Source: Aquisphaera giovannonii
GTDB taxonomy: Bacteria; Planctomycetota; Planctomycetia; Isosphaerales; Isosphaeraceae
DNA length: 64,000 nucleotides
Assembly: GCF_008087625.1 (NCBI RefSeq)
Contig: NZ_CP042997.1
Coordinates: 7,192,001-7,256,000, forward strand
Direction: 5' to 3'
Shown here: one piece after another, positions 43,660-51,710 of the stretch
Position numbering within the stretch: the first letter of the stretch is position 1
Layout: every line of letters begins with the position of its first letter
The notes under the pieces: model-generated
Seen by the model: only the letters and a program-made list of their open reading frames with translations
What the model was told of the DNA's origin: nothing
Database searches by the model: none
Translations under genes and position numbers: made by a program

Positions 43660-44064
43660 ATGCGGAATGGTCTCAAGGTCGGCGGGACGGCCGAGCGGCG
43701 ATTCAGGGTCGAGCTAGCTCACGCCATCGACCTCGAGCCGGGCGCGATGCCGCCGATCCTGTCCACGCCGTGGCTGATCTGGTTCCTGGAGCACGTCGCC
43801 AGGGAAGCGCTGGCGCCGTTCCTGGAGGAAGGCGAGAACTCGGTCGGGTCCCACGTCGACGTGGACCACCTCGCCGCCACGCCCGTCGGCGAAGCCGTCA
43901 GGTGTGTCGCCCGGGTTGCCCACATCGACGGCCGCCAGGTCTCGTTTCAGCTTGAGGCCTTCGACGACCACGAGCGGATCGCCCGGGGCTTCCACCGCAG
44001 GCACGTCGTCCGCGTGGACCGGCTGGCGCGCCGGGTCGAGGTCAAGATGCGGCCGCTTCCGTGA
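43660..44064 (+). CDS. hotdog-fold thioesterase, fluoroacetyl-CoA thioesterase (FlK)-like
   Basis: This 134-aa protein aligns well with FlK from Streptomyces cattleya as I recall its sequence. The catalytic trio Thr42/Glu50/His76 of FlK corresponds to Thr36 (ILSTPWLI), Glu44 (FLEHVA) and His70 (DVDHLAATPVG), a constant offset of 6. Members hydrolyse small acyl-CoA thioesters; the substrate here is not readable from sequence, and most such homologues are not fluoroacetate-resistance proteins. AAAGGAGG ends 7 bp before the ATG at 43660; longer in-frame extensions are non-coding. It stands alone on the plus strand, with no neighbouring acyl-CoA pathway gene. Confidence 0.85.
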   Translation: MRNGLKVGGTAERRFRVELAHAIDLEPGAMPPILSTPWLIWFLEHVAREALAPFLEEGENSVGSHVDVDHLAATPVGEAVRCVARVAHIDGRQVSFQLEAFDDHERIARGFHRRHVVRVDRLARRVEVKMRPLP

Positions 44065-44220
44065 GGTCCGCGGAACAGGGGTAGTGACACACCTTGGGGA
44101 TCCCCACTTGGTGGGTCTACATTCGCGGCTCGTTCAGCGCGACACCGCCGTCCTCCGGCATGGAGCCCGCGAACGGGCGTCTAACCGTGGAGCTCCTGCA
44201 AGGATCACGACGAGAGCTGA

Positions 44221-44244
44221 GCTCATTCGCTCATTCGCTCATTC
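44221..44244. repeat. three tandem copies of GCTCATTC
   Basis: Exactly three perfect 8-bp units (44221, 44229, 44237) end 18 bp before the -35 box of the exbB promoter. The position suits an activator site or a slippage-prone regulatory repeat. Confidence 0.9.
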
Positions 44245-44262
44245 CCCGCAAATGAACCGCGA

Positions 44263-44290
44263 TTGACAGCCCGGGAGTGATGACTAGAAT
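44263..44290 (+). promoter_or_regulatory. strong sigma-70 promoter for exbB-exbD-dedA
   Basis: A perfect TTGACA (44263-44268) and TAGAAT (44285-44290, 5 of 6) are spaced by 16 bp. The start of transcription should be near 44297, about 105 nt before the ATG at 44403. Confidence 0.65.
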
Positions 44291-44402
44291 CAAGGGTCGC
44301 CCCGGGGAGCCATGCCGCCCGGGCGTTCCCTACCCTCTCGCCCCGCCCGCTGGGGACGGAATCCGACGGCACGAGCACCCGGGGCTTCCAGGGATTGGTC
44401 GC

Positions 44403-45326
44403 ATGAACAGACCGATCGCGCGATCGCAGGCCCGGGCGCTGTCCGCCTGGCTCCTCGCGATGGCCCTCGCGGCGACCGGACTGAACGCACAGGACGCGGC
44501 GAAGCCCGCGAGTGATCCGCCCGCGCCCCAACGGACCGGGGCGGATTCGGTGGGACCCGAGTCCAGGGGCGTGGATCCGAAGGGCCCGGAGAAGGCGGCC
44601 TTGCCGGGCAAGCCCGGCGTGGACCGCGGAAGCGTGCTGAAGCTGCTCTTCCAGGCCAACCCCATGCTCTGGCCGCTGGCGGCCTGCTCCATCTTCACCG
44701 TCGGCGTGGCCCTGGAACGGCTCCTGGCCCTGCGGCGGAAGCGGGTGGTCCCGCCGGAATTCGCGAACCGGCTGGTCGAGCGGCTGGAGGCCGGCAAGCT
44801 CGACCGCGAGCGGGCGCTGGAGCTCTGCCGGGCGAACGAGAGCCCCGCGTCCCGCGCCTTCGCCTCGGCCCTGAAGTCGTGGGGCCTGCCGGGCTCGGCC
44901 ATCCGCCAGAACGTCAGCTTCGATGCGGCCGGCGAGGTCATCGAGATGAAGCGGAACCTCCGCCTGCTGAGCGGCATGGCGACCCTCGGGCCGTTGCTAG
45001 GGCTGCTCGGGACGGTGGTCGGGATCATCCAATCGTTCGACGCCCTGGGCGGGCGGATGGGCCCTTCGCGGGGGGAGGCGCTGGCCCAGGGCATCAGCCT
45101 GGCGCTCGTCGCCACGGCGTTCGGGCTGTGCATCGCCATCTTCGCGGTGGTGCTCTACTACTTCCTCCTCAATCGGGTGGATGTCCTCGTCCGCGAGCTG
45201 GACGACCGCACGCGCCAGGTCATCGACCTCATCTCGGCCGAGTCGCTGCGACCCGGCGGCATGGAGCGGAGGCACGCCCCCCTGCCCCCGCCCGACACGC
45301 TCCGACAGGAGACGCGGGTCTTCTGA
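44403..45326 (+). CDS. MotA/TolQ/ExbB proton-channel family protein
   Basis: The 307-aa protein starts with a signal-like segment (LSAWLLAMALAATGLNAQ) and a Pro/Lys-rich stretch. It then has the ExbB/TolQ core: NPMLWPLAACSIFTVGVALE as TM1, a cytoplasmic loop, and the highly conserved RLLSGMATLGPLLGLLGTVV with GIIQSFDAL (TM2) and ALVATAFGLCIAIFAVVLYY (TM3). With an ExbD partner it forms an inner-membrane proton channel that energises outer-membrane transport or envelope work. The cleavable-looking N-terminal signal before TM1 is typical of planctomycete/myxobacterial forms. An ExbD gene follows after 43 bp. The start at 44403 is chosen because the signal peptide begins there. Confidence 0.9.
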   Translation: MNRPIARSQARALSAWLLAMALAATGLNAQDAAKPASDPPAPQRTGADSVGPESRGVDPKGPEKAALPGKPGVDRGSVLKLLFQANPMLWPLAACSIFTVGVALERLLALRRKRVVPPEFANRLVERLEAGKLDRERALELCRANESPASRAFASALKSWGLPGSAIRQNVSFDAAGEVIEMKRNLRLLSGMATLGPLLGLLGTVVGIIQSFDALGGRMGPSRGEALAQGISLALVATAFGLCIAIFAVVLYYFLLNRVDVLVRELDDRTRQVIDLISAESLRPGGMERRHAPLPPPDTLRQETRVF

Positions 45327-45369
45327 GGGGCCCGCCAGGTCATCACAGCGGCCGCACGGACGATCGACC

Positions 45370-45828
45370 ATGCTCGCGAAACAGGCCCAGGCGGACGAGA
45401 CGCCTTTCATCAACATGACGCCCATGGTGGACGTCATCCTCTGCCTGCTGGTCTTCTTCATGGCCGCGACACGGCTGTATGATTGGGACGAGAGCGAGTT
45501 CGCCGTCAACGTGCCGGAGGTCACCGACGCCGCCCCGTTGACGGCGGCGCCCGACGACCTGGTGCTGACCGTCCTGCGTCCCGGCGCGGTGGCCGTGGGC
45601 GAGAAGACGTACGACCTCGACCAGCTCCTGACGTTCCTGAGGGAAGCCCGGGCGCGGTACGTCAACCAGGGCGTGCTGATCCGCGGCGAGGCGACCCTCG
45701 CCTATCAGGACCTCGCCGATGTCCTCTCGGCGTGCGACGCCGCGGGGATCCGAAACGTCCGCCTCCCGGTGCGGACTCGCGATGCGTCCGAAGGGGGGCG
45801 GGTGACGCCCGTACCGACGGCCCGCTGA
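45370..45828 (+). CDS. biopolymer transporter ExbD/TolR family protein
   Basis: The 152-aa protein shows the ExbD pattern: a short cytoplasmic N-terminus, FINMTPMVDVILCLLVFFMA as the single membrane helix with the proton-carrying Asp in TPMVDV, and a periplasmic domain ending RGEATLAYQDLADVLSACDA then VRLPV. It is the partner of the ExbB gene 43 bp upstream. A DedA gene follows after 92 bp. No TonB or TonB-dependent receptor is in the window, so the load driven by this channel is unknown. Confidence 0.9.
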   Translation: MLAKQAQADETPFINMTPMVDVILCLLVFFMAATRLYDWDESEFAVNVPEVTDAAPLTAAPDDLVLTVLRPGAVAVGEKTYDLDQLLTFLREARARYVNQGVLIRGEATLAYQDLADVLSACDAAGIRNVRLPVRTRDASEGGRVTPVPTAR

Positions 45829-45920
45829 GCCCCGCACGCCGGCCTCGGGAGACGCTGACCCCTCACCAGCCCGCATCCCCGAACGGCCCACGCCGCCACC
45901 GACCGATCCACGGAGACATC

Positions 45921-46625
45921 ATGGACCTTCTGAAGCAACTGTTCGACGCCCTGATCCACCTGAGCCCGGACTCGGTCAATCACCTGGCGGAGCAGGTCGG
46001 GCCGGGGCTTTACGTGATACTCTTCGCGATCGTCTTCGCGGAGACGGGCCTGGTGGTGACGCCGTTCCTGCCCGGGGATTCGCTCCTCTTCGCCGTCGGG
46101 GCGGTGGCCGCCTCCGCCACCTCCCCTATCAGCATCGGCCTCACGTCCACGCTGCTGATCGTGGCGGCCGTGCTGGGCGACGCCGTCAACTATGCGGCTG
46201 GGCACTACATCGGGCCCAGGGTGTTCTCCCGCGAGGACTCGTGGCTGCTCAACCGCAAGCACCTGCTGGAGGCCCAGCGGTTCTACGAGCAATACGGCGG
46301 CCTGACGATCATCCTCGCTCGGTTCATGCCCATCATCCGGACCTTCGCGCCATTCGTCGCCGGCATCGGCAGGATGTCGTACCCGAGGTTCGCGCTCTAC
46401 AACGTGACGGGCGGGATCGCATGGGTGCTCCTCTTCCTCCTGGGCGGCTGGTGGTTCGGCGCCCAGGAGATCGTGAAGAAGAATTTCCACCTCGTCATCT
46501 TCGCCATCATCTTCATCTCGGTCCTGCCGCCGATCGTCCAGTACCTGATCAACCGGTCGAGGAGCCGATCGGTGAAGGGCCTGGCGGAAGCGGTCCCGGC
46601 GTCCGCGCCGGCCGTCGAGGAATGA
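45921..46625 (+). CDS. DedA family membrane protein
   Basis: The 234-aa polytopic protein has the DedA/VTT-domain features: FAETGLVVTPFLPGDSLLFA near the N-terminus, GDAVNYAAGHYIG, and the conserved ARFMPIIRTFAPFVAGIGRM, with membrane re-entrant character. DedA proteins are undecaprenyl-phosphate or phospholipid flippase-type transporters that affect envelope integrity. Start ATG 45921 gives a normal family length. It is the third gene of the run after exbB and exbD; the 92-bp gap leaves co-transcription plausible but unproven. Confidence 0.92.
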   Translation: MDLLKQLFDALIHLSPDSVNHLAEQVGPGLYVILFAIVFAETGLVVTPFLPGDSLLFAVGAVAASATSPISIGLTSTLLIVAAVLGDAVNYAAGHYIGPRVFSREDSWLLNRKHLLEAQRFYEQYGGLTIILARFMPIIRTFAPFVAGIGRMSYPRFALYNVTGGIAWVLLFLLGGWWFGAQEIVKKNFHLVIFAIIFISVLPPIVQYLINRSRSRSVKGLAEAVPASAPAVEE

Positions 46626-46651
46626 CGCGAACCTGATCGCGATGCGGACGC

Positions 46652-46993
46652 CTACTCGGTCGGCCGACCGAGGGCCCGCTCGAGGTCGTCCAGGGAGTGC
46701 GAATCCAGCTTGCCGCCGAGCAGGGCGGTGAGCTGGAGGCCCACGACCGCCTCGCTCGTCTGCTTGCCGTCCACGATCAGATTCAGGTACGACTCGGCGC
46801 CGACGAGGACGGCACGCGGCTTCCCGTGGACGGTCAGGACGTAGCGGACCGTGTCATTCTCCAGCTCCCGGAGGATCACGGGCAGATTCTGATGCAACTC
46901 CCGGCTGCCGATGATCCGGACCGGAGACTCGGGTAACTTCTCGGGCATGAACTCCAGCCTCTTCGGGGTCGCGACGATCCGAGGGCGGATCAC
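46652..46993 (-). CDS. Phd/YefM-like antitoxin, no toxin partner seen
   Basis: The 113-aa protein has a Phd/YefM-like N-terminal fold: VRIIGSRELHQNLPVILREL, then VRYVLTVHGKPRAVLVGAES, where the strand-turn-strand with a conserved Pro is typical. The C-terminal part (TSEAVVGLQLTALLGGKLDS) differs from the usual toxin-neutralising tail. Two starts are possible: GTG at 46993 (AGG 5 bp before) or ATG at 46948 (GGAG 3 bp before). The gene on its downstream side is the convergent DedA gene and there is no toxin-like ORF on either side, so it is either an orphan antitoxin or a stand-alone regulator. Confidence 0.75.
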   Translation of the reverse strand: MIRPRIVATPKRLEFMPEKLPESPVRIIGSRELHQNLPVILRELENDTVRYVLTVHGKPRAVLVGAESYLNLIVDGKQTSEAVVGLQLTALLGGKLDSHSLDDLERALGRPTE

Positions 46994-47347
46994 CGAACCT
47001 GCCGGGGCAGGCGGGAGCCGCGAAACATCCTACGGGGCTCGTCAAAACGAGACCCGACGGGATCCGGAAGATCCTGACGAGGACGTGCTCTTCGTGAAAG
47101 GCGGCCCTATTCTACCCGAGCGAGCCGTCGACGCAAGGCATCGCGGCCGCGCGAGCGACCTGCCGCCTCGGCGCTCCGGCCGCCTCTCCTCCCGCGTTCG
47201 CCCCGTCGAGGCTGGAACCGGGATCGGGCTCCTTTCATCTAAGTTCTCGATCTCTGGCCCGTAGAACTCCGTGTAGGCCCGCATCCTTCAGAACGCGGAT
47301 TCGATGGCCCTCGGCTAACGTCCGCACCACTATCCGGAGGTGTCCCC
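46994..47347. other. divergent intergenic region
   Basis: These 354 bp lie between the antitoxin-like gene and the vWA gene. Only GGAGG at the end, the vWA ribosome-binding site, stands out. Confidence 0.4.
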
Positions 47348-48529
47348 ATGCGCCTTTCGCTGACTCTGCTGCTTGGCGAGATCCTGGTGTTCGGCCCGGC
47401 GGCGTTGGCCCAGGACGACCCTGCCGGCCAGGTGAAGGACGCCGCGGGGAGCAAGCCGACCATCGAGCTGGTCTTCGTCATCGACACGACCGGCTCGATG
47501 GCCGGGCTGATCGAGGGCGCCAAGGAGAAGGTCTGGGGCATCGTCAACGACGTGATGAAGGCACCGTCCAGGCCGGAGGTGCGGATGGGCCTGGTCGCCT
47601 ATCGCGACCGCGGCGACGCCTACGTCACGCAGGTCACGCCGATCACGCGGGACCTCGACCGCGTCTACAACACGCTCATGGGATTCAGGGCGGAGGGGGG
47701 CGGCGACGGGCCGGAGAATGTCCGCCGGGCACTCGCCGATGGCGTCCACAAAGCCGGCTGGTCCCCGCGCTCGGCGAACACCGCCCAGATCCTGTTCCTG
47801 GTCGGGGACGCCCCGCCTCACGACGACTACGCGGACGAGCCGGACACCGTCGCCTCGGCCTCGGAGGCCGTGAAGGCCGGCATCCTCGTCAATACGATCC
47901 AGTGCGGCCGCGAGGCGGGGACCTCGGAGGTCTGGCAGAGGATCAGCCGCGCCGGCGAGGGTCGCTACTTCGCCATCGCCCAGGACGGCGGAGTTGCGGC
48001 CATCGCGACGCCCTACGACGAGGAGCTCTCCCGGCTCGGCAGCCGGTCGGGGGGGACATACATGGCCTACGGCGGGATGATGGGCGGCATGGGAGGCATG
48101 CGCGCAACCGAGTTCCGGAAAGACAGGGCGGCGGCCCAGCGGCACCTCGAAGCCGACTTCGCCGCTCGTGCGCCCAAATCCGCTCAGGCCGACCGTGCCC
48201 TGAACAAGGCCATCAACGCCGCGGCCTACGATGAGAGCGACCTCGTGCAGGCCGTGGAGAGCGGCAAGGTGAAACTGGACGCCGTGAAGGCCGAGGACCT
48301 GCCCGACGACCTCCAGAAGCTCTCCCCGGAGGACCGCAAGAAAGTTGTGGAGAAGAAGATCGAGGAACGCAAGGCGATCCGCGAGAAGATCCTTGAGCTC
48401 TCCAAGAAGCGTGACGCCTTCATCCAGCAGGAGCGGGAGAAGCAGGCGGCGCGCAAGCCCGCAGGCTTCGACGAAGCCGTGAGCGCCGCGCTGAAGGAGC
48501 AGATCGCTCGCCGGGCCCCGAAACCATGA
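47348..48529 (+). CDS. secreted von Willebrand factor type A domain protein
   Basis: The 393-aa protein has a signal peptide (LSLTLLLGEILVFGPAALAQ) and a vWA domain at about 38-240. The MIDAS motif DTTGS is at residues 46-50 (FVIDTTGSMAGLIEGAKEK), with the supporting acidic residue in LFLVGDAPPHDD. After a Met/Gly-rich bridge (YGGMMGGMGGMR), the C-terminal 140 residues form a charged, probably coiled-coil helix region (KKVVEKKIEERKAIREKILE). Metal-dependent protein binding in the periplasm or at the surface is likely. GGAGG ends 7 bp before the ATG. A hairpin follows the stop. Confidence 0.9.
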   Translation: MRLSLTLLLGEILVFGPAALAQDDPAGQVKDAAGSKPTIELVFVIDTTGSMAGLIEGAKEKVWGIVNDVMKAPSRPEVRMGLVAYRDRGDAYVTQVTPITRDLDRVYNTLMGFRAEGGGDGPENVRRALADGVHKAGWSPRSANTAQILFLVGDAPPHDDYADEPDTVASASEAVKAGILVNTIQCGREAGTSEVWQRISRAGEGRYFAIAQDGGVAAIATPYDEELSRLGSRSGGTYMAYGGMMGGMGGMRATEFRKDRAAAQRHLEADFAARAPKSAQADRALNKAINAAAYDESDLVQAVESGKVKLDAVKAEDLPDDLQKLSPEDRKKVVEKKIEERKAIREKILELSKKRDAFIQQEREKQAARKPAGFDEAVSAALKEQIARRAPKP

Positions 48530-48538
48530 CCGTCCGCG

Positions 48539-48562
48539 GGGCGGCGGACGGCGAGGCCGCCC
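48539..48562 (+). terminator. terminator-like hairpin after the vWA gene
   Basis: GGGCGGC (48539-48545) pairs with GCCGCCC (48556-48562) around a 10-nt loop, starting 9 bp after the stop at 48529. No U-tract. Confidence 0.4.
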
Positions 48563-48688
48563 GCGCCATCGCAGGGGAGTTGCCGCCACGTCCGCGGGCG
48601 TCTCGACTCCCGCGCGTGCCGGGCCCTCTTCCCTCCGAGCCGATGCGGAGCTAACCTCGCGTCGTCCACGGTGCGGAGGGCCCGAGTC

Positions 48689-50071
48689 ATGCGAAAGCGT
48701 CGAGTGCGTTGCGGTGCGGCGGTGCTGGTACTTCCCGTCGCGATGGGGCTAATAGCCTGCCGGGTCCTCCCGGCGGACGAGCCGAAGGGGCGGGCGCACG
48801 GTCTCCGGGCCGGACTGGCAGACCGCGACATCACCCCCGATCGCCGGGTGCCCATGTGGGGTTACGGGGCGCGGCACGATCGTCTCTCCGAGGGCGTCCT
48901 CGACCGACTCAAGGCCCGGGCCCTGGTGATCCGGGCCGGGGACGTCGCAATCGCGATCGTCGCCCTGGACCTCGGCCGAGGCCCCACCCCCGGGATGATG
49001 GCGCGGATTCGCAGCGCGGCCCGGTCCAGGGGCATCGGCCACGTCCTCGTCTGCGGCAGCCACACCCACCACGGGCCGGTCATCGAACTGACCGACGCGC
49101 CCGGCGCGGGCAAGGGTAAGTTCGACGACGCGGTCGCCTATGCGAAGCAGCTCCCCGATCGCATCTCCGAGGCCATCCTGGAGGCGGATGGCCGCTGCAC
49201 CCCCGCCCGGATCGGCTGGGCCTGGCGGGACCTCAACTTGAATCGGAACCGGCAGACGAAGCGTCCGGAGAAACCCACCGACCCCCGCTTGACGGTGATT
49301 CGCCTCGACGGCGAGGACGGCTCGACGATTGCGACGATCGTCCACTTCACCGCCCATCCGGTCCTGACGCCCGAGGACCTGTACCAATTCTCGGCCGATT
49401 ATCCGGGCTACCTGAGAGCCCGGGTCGAGGAGGCGACGCACGCCCCGTCCCTCTTCCTCCAGGGCGCGGCGGGCGATCAGAGCGCCAACCCGCCGCCCGG
49501 GGTGCGCGGGGCCAGGGCGTACGGAGAGCGGCTGGCCGACGAGGCCATCGGCCTGGCGAGGGGCATCGTGCCGGCGGGACCGAAGGCCCCGACGCTGGCC
49601 GTCGCCGAGGACCGCTTCCGCTTCGCGAGCCGGGTCAATTTCAAGGGGGCGATGACGTTCCTGGCCTACTCCAGGGCGTTCTTCCCGGAGTTGGTCCGCA
49701 ACTTCTTCCGGGAGATGGAGGACGGGATCGACGCCGAGATGACGACGGCGGTCATCGGGAGCGAGCTCGCACTCGTCGGCATCCCGGGAGAGCCGTTCTC
49801 CCAGCATGCCGTCCGGCTGCGGCAGCGGTCGTACCTGCCGTGCACGCTGGTGCTCGGGTACTGCAACGGGCACGTCCTCTACCTGCCCACGATCGAGGCG
49901 GTTTCCGAGGGGGGCTACGGCGCGGACGCCCAGGTGTCTCCGGCGGCGATCGGCGCGGGGGAGGCCATGATGGACCGCGCCCTCATCCGCATCTACACCC
50001 TGGTGGGCAAGCTCCCCGCCGGGACGCCGTCCGTCGAGCCCGCCCGGGACGCGGGCGGCGCGGCGCGGTGA
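48689..50071 (+). CDS. neutral/alkaline ceramidase-like hydrolase
   Basis: The 460-aa protein has an N-terminal hydrophobic signal (CGAAVLVLPVAMGLIACR). It matches the neutral/alkaline non-lysosomal ceramidase N-terminal domain: AGLADRDITPDRRVPMWGYG, an internal IAIVALDLG, and the zinc-binding VLVCGSHTHHGPV; other motif residues lie in IVHFTAHPV and FLQGAAGDQS. True ceramidases are about 640 aa or more with a C-terminal domain, so this is the shortened form frequent in planctomycetes, whose substrate is uncertain. ATG 48689 is preferred over GTG 48671 because GGAGGG lies 8 bp upstream. Confidence 0.82.
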   Translation: MRKRRVRCGAAVLVLPVAMGLIACRVLPADEPKGRAHGLRAGLADRDITPDRRVPMWGYGARHDRLSEGVLDRLKARALVIRAGDVAIAIVALDLGRGPTPGMMARIRSAARSRGIGHVLVCGSHTHHGPVIELTDAPGAGKGKFDDAVAYAKQLPDRISEAILEADGRCTPARIGWAWRDLNLNRNRQTKRPEKPTDPRLTVIRLDGEDGSTIATIVHFTAHPVLTPEDLYQFSADYPGYLRARVEEATHAPSLFLQGAAGDQSANPPPGVRGARAYGERLADEAIGLARGIVPAGPKAPTLAVAEDRFRFASRVNFKGAMTFLAYSRAFFPELVRNFFREMEDGIDAEMTTAVIGSELALVGIPGEPFSQHAVRLRQRSYLPCTLVLGYCNGHVLYLPTIEAVSEGGYGADAQVSPAAIGAGEAMMDRALIRIYTLVGKLPAGTPSVEPARDAGGAAR

Positions 50072-50102
50072 CGAGTGCGTCGCTTGGCAACGCTCTCCGC
50101 CT

Positions 50103-50525
50103 TCATTCCCTGTCGCGGTTCAAGACATCGAACCACATCGAGGCGAGATTCTGCAGGTACTTCCCCTGGGCCTCGAGCGTGGTCTTGTACGCGTCGATGC
50201 TCTTGCGCCAGAACTCCTGGGTGAGCCGCCAGTATTCCTCGGGCGTCCTCGCCTCGGCCGTGCAGAAGGCGGATTCGATGGCCTCGATGCCGGTCCGATA
50301 TTGTGCATCCAGGGCGTGGCGATGGTGCTCCATCAGGTCCGTGAGCGCCTTGGTCCACCTCTCCTGGTAGCTGCCCGGGGACTCCAAGACTTCAGAAGGC
50401 CCGAGTGGCTCGGCGACCTCCGGCCCCGCCGGCACGCCGTTGATCCATCTCCGGTACATCGACTCCTGCACGCGGAGGGAGCTCTCCAGCACCTGCCGAT
50501 AACTCTCGAAGATTGGCTCGAACAT
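50103..50525 (-). CDS. phasin-like polyhydroxyalkanoate granule protein
   Basis: The 140-aa, all-helical, Glu/Tyr/Trp-rich protein begins MFEPIFESYRQVLESSLRVQ and contains EEYWRLTQEFWRKSIDAYKT then AQGKYLQNLASMWFDVL. This pattern is typical of phasin or poly(R)-hydroxyalkanoate synthase-subunit-like proteins. AGGAGG lies 7 bp before ATG 50525. The gene is divergent from phaR 300 bp away, the classic arrangement in which PhaR represses a phasin gene until granules sequester it. No PHA synthase is in the window. Confidence 0.7.
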   Translation of the reverse strand: MFEPIFESYRQVLESSLRVQESMYRRWINGVPAGPEVAEPLGPSEVLESPGSYQERWTKALTDLMEHHRHALDAQYRTGIEAIESAFCTAEARTPEEYWRLTQEFWRKSIDAYKTTLEAQGKYLQNLASMWFDVLNRDRE

Positions 50526-50824
50526 GCGCGTGCCTCCTCCTCTTGTCCCGACGTCGAAGGAGAGGTCCGATCGCGAGGGCCCGACTGGGCCCGGATGGAG
50601 GATGCGGTCTTGACATCCCGGAATACCGCCAGTTTTGATCGTGCGCCCGGGCGGGGATCCAGTCAAGGGCCTTGTGCTGCAACCGCACTCATGGGGGGCC
50701 GAAGGAGCGTCCCGACGGCTTGATACGCCATACCCTGCGGAGGAGATGCGGTGTACTGGCGGCGTATTGCGGTTGCGCCATGGAGGGGTCTAGAATCGGG
50801 GGATGCATGAAAACAGGAGGCGGG
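50526..50824. other. divergent phasin/phaR regulatory region
   Basis: This 299-bp region should hold both promoters and any PhaR operator. One phaR promoter candidate is visible (50767-50796). On the phasin strand a TTGACT box is present without a strong -10. Confidence 0.5.
50767..50796 (+). promoter_or_regulatory. possible phaR promoter
   Basis: TTGCGG (50767-50772) and TAGAAT (50791-50796) are spaced by 18 bp. The start of transcription would be near 50803, giving a very short leader to ATG 50825. Confidence 0.4.
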
Positions 50825-51550
50825 ATGGCGAAGGCAGAGCCGTCTGACCCCGAGGCGAGGCCTGCAGGTCACGATCGAGCACGAACCGGAGGCGGATCCA
50901 TGGCAGCGACCTCGGCGGAGGTGGTCTCGATCCGTCGCTATCCCAATCGACGGCTCTACGATCGCCGGGCCCGGAAGTACATCACGCTCCAGGACCTCGA
51001 GGACCTGGTCCTGGACGGCAAGAAGATCGAGGTCCGGGACAGCCGGACGAACGAGGATCTCACGCGCGCCATCCTGACCCAGATCCTCCTGGAGCGGCAC
51101 CCCGAGAAGATGGAGATGTTCCCCGTGGCCATGCTCCACAGCATCCTCCAGGCCAACGACCTGGTGCTGGAGTTCCTGAGGACCTACCTCCGGCAGTCGA
51201 TGGCCATCCTCGAGCAGATCCAGCAGCCGGGGGCGGCCTTCACCCCCTTCCTGGCGCCGATGGACTGGATGCGCGCCATGATCCCGCCGAATCTCTCGTT
51301 CCCGGCCGTCCCGGAGGCCGAGCCCGCCCGCCGACTGGAGGCGATCGACGGGCGCATCGCCGAGCTGGAAGCCCGGCTGCGGCGGCTGGAGGAGCCCTCG
51401 GAGCCCGCGCCCTCCGCGTCTGCGGCGGGCCATTCCGCTTCGGACCGGAGTCGGACCATCGCGGAGGAGTCGGCGGCCCTGGATCGCCTGGAAAAGCGCC
51501 TGGCTGGGCTCGAGGGCAAGGCGTCGAGGCGTAAGCCCAAGGTCGGCTGA
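50825..51550 (+). CDS. phaR: polyhydroxyalkanoate synthesis regulator PhaR
   Basis: The 241-aa protein contains the PHB/PHA accumulation regulator DNA-binding domain: SIRRYPNRRLYDRRARKYIT, LQDLEDLVLDGKKIEVRDS, then TNEDLTRAILTQILLE. This is followed by an accessory domain (ANDLVLEFLRTYLRQSM) and a C-terminal coiled coil. PhaR binds both DNA and PHA granules and represses phasin genes. Two good starts exist: ATG 50825 with AGGAGG 4 bp upstream, and ATG 50900 with GGAGG 7 bp upstream; the segment between them is disordered, so either may be used. Divergent from the phasin-like gene; malic enzyme follows 160 bp downstream. Confidence 0.9.
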   Translation: MAKAEPSDPEARPAGHDRARTGGGSMAATSAEVVSIRRYPNRRLYDRRARKYITLQDLEDLVLDGKKIEVRDSRTNEDLTRAILTQILLERHPEKMEMFPVAMLHSILQANDLVLEFLRTYLRQSMAILEQIQQPGAAFTPFLAPMDWMRAMIPPNLSFPAVPEAEPARRLEAIDGRIAELEARLRRLEEPSEPAPSASAAGHSASDRSRTIAEESAALDRLEKRLAGLEGKASRRKPKVG

Positions 51551-51710
51551 CGCCCTGGCGTCGATCCTCGGGGAGGCCCACTCGGCCGGCCGATCGTGCG
51601 TCCCGCGGCCGGAGCGGGCATAATGGGCGTCCCAATCCACGGGCGGGACGTTGCGGAGGTCGAGGATCGATCGCCGGGGACGCCGCCGAGAGCTCGCGGA
51701 GATCGTCGTG

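Larger units (their letters stand above)
44065..44402. other. upstream region of the exbB-exbD-dedA cluster
   Basis: These 338 bp contain a 12-nt palindrome (TGGGGATCCCCA, 44095-44106), a triple 8-bp repeat (44221-44244) and a strong promoter (44263-44290). No gene. Confidence 0.6.
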
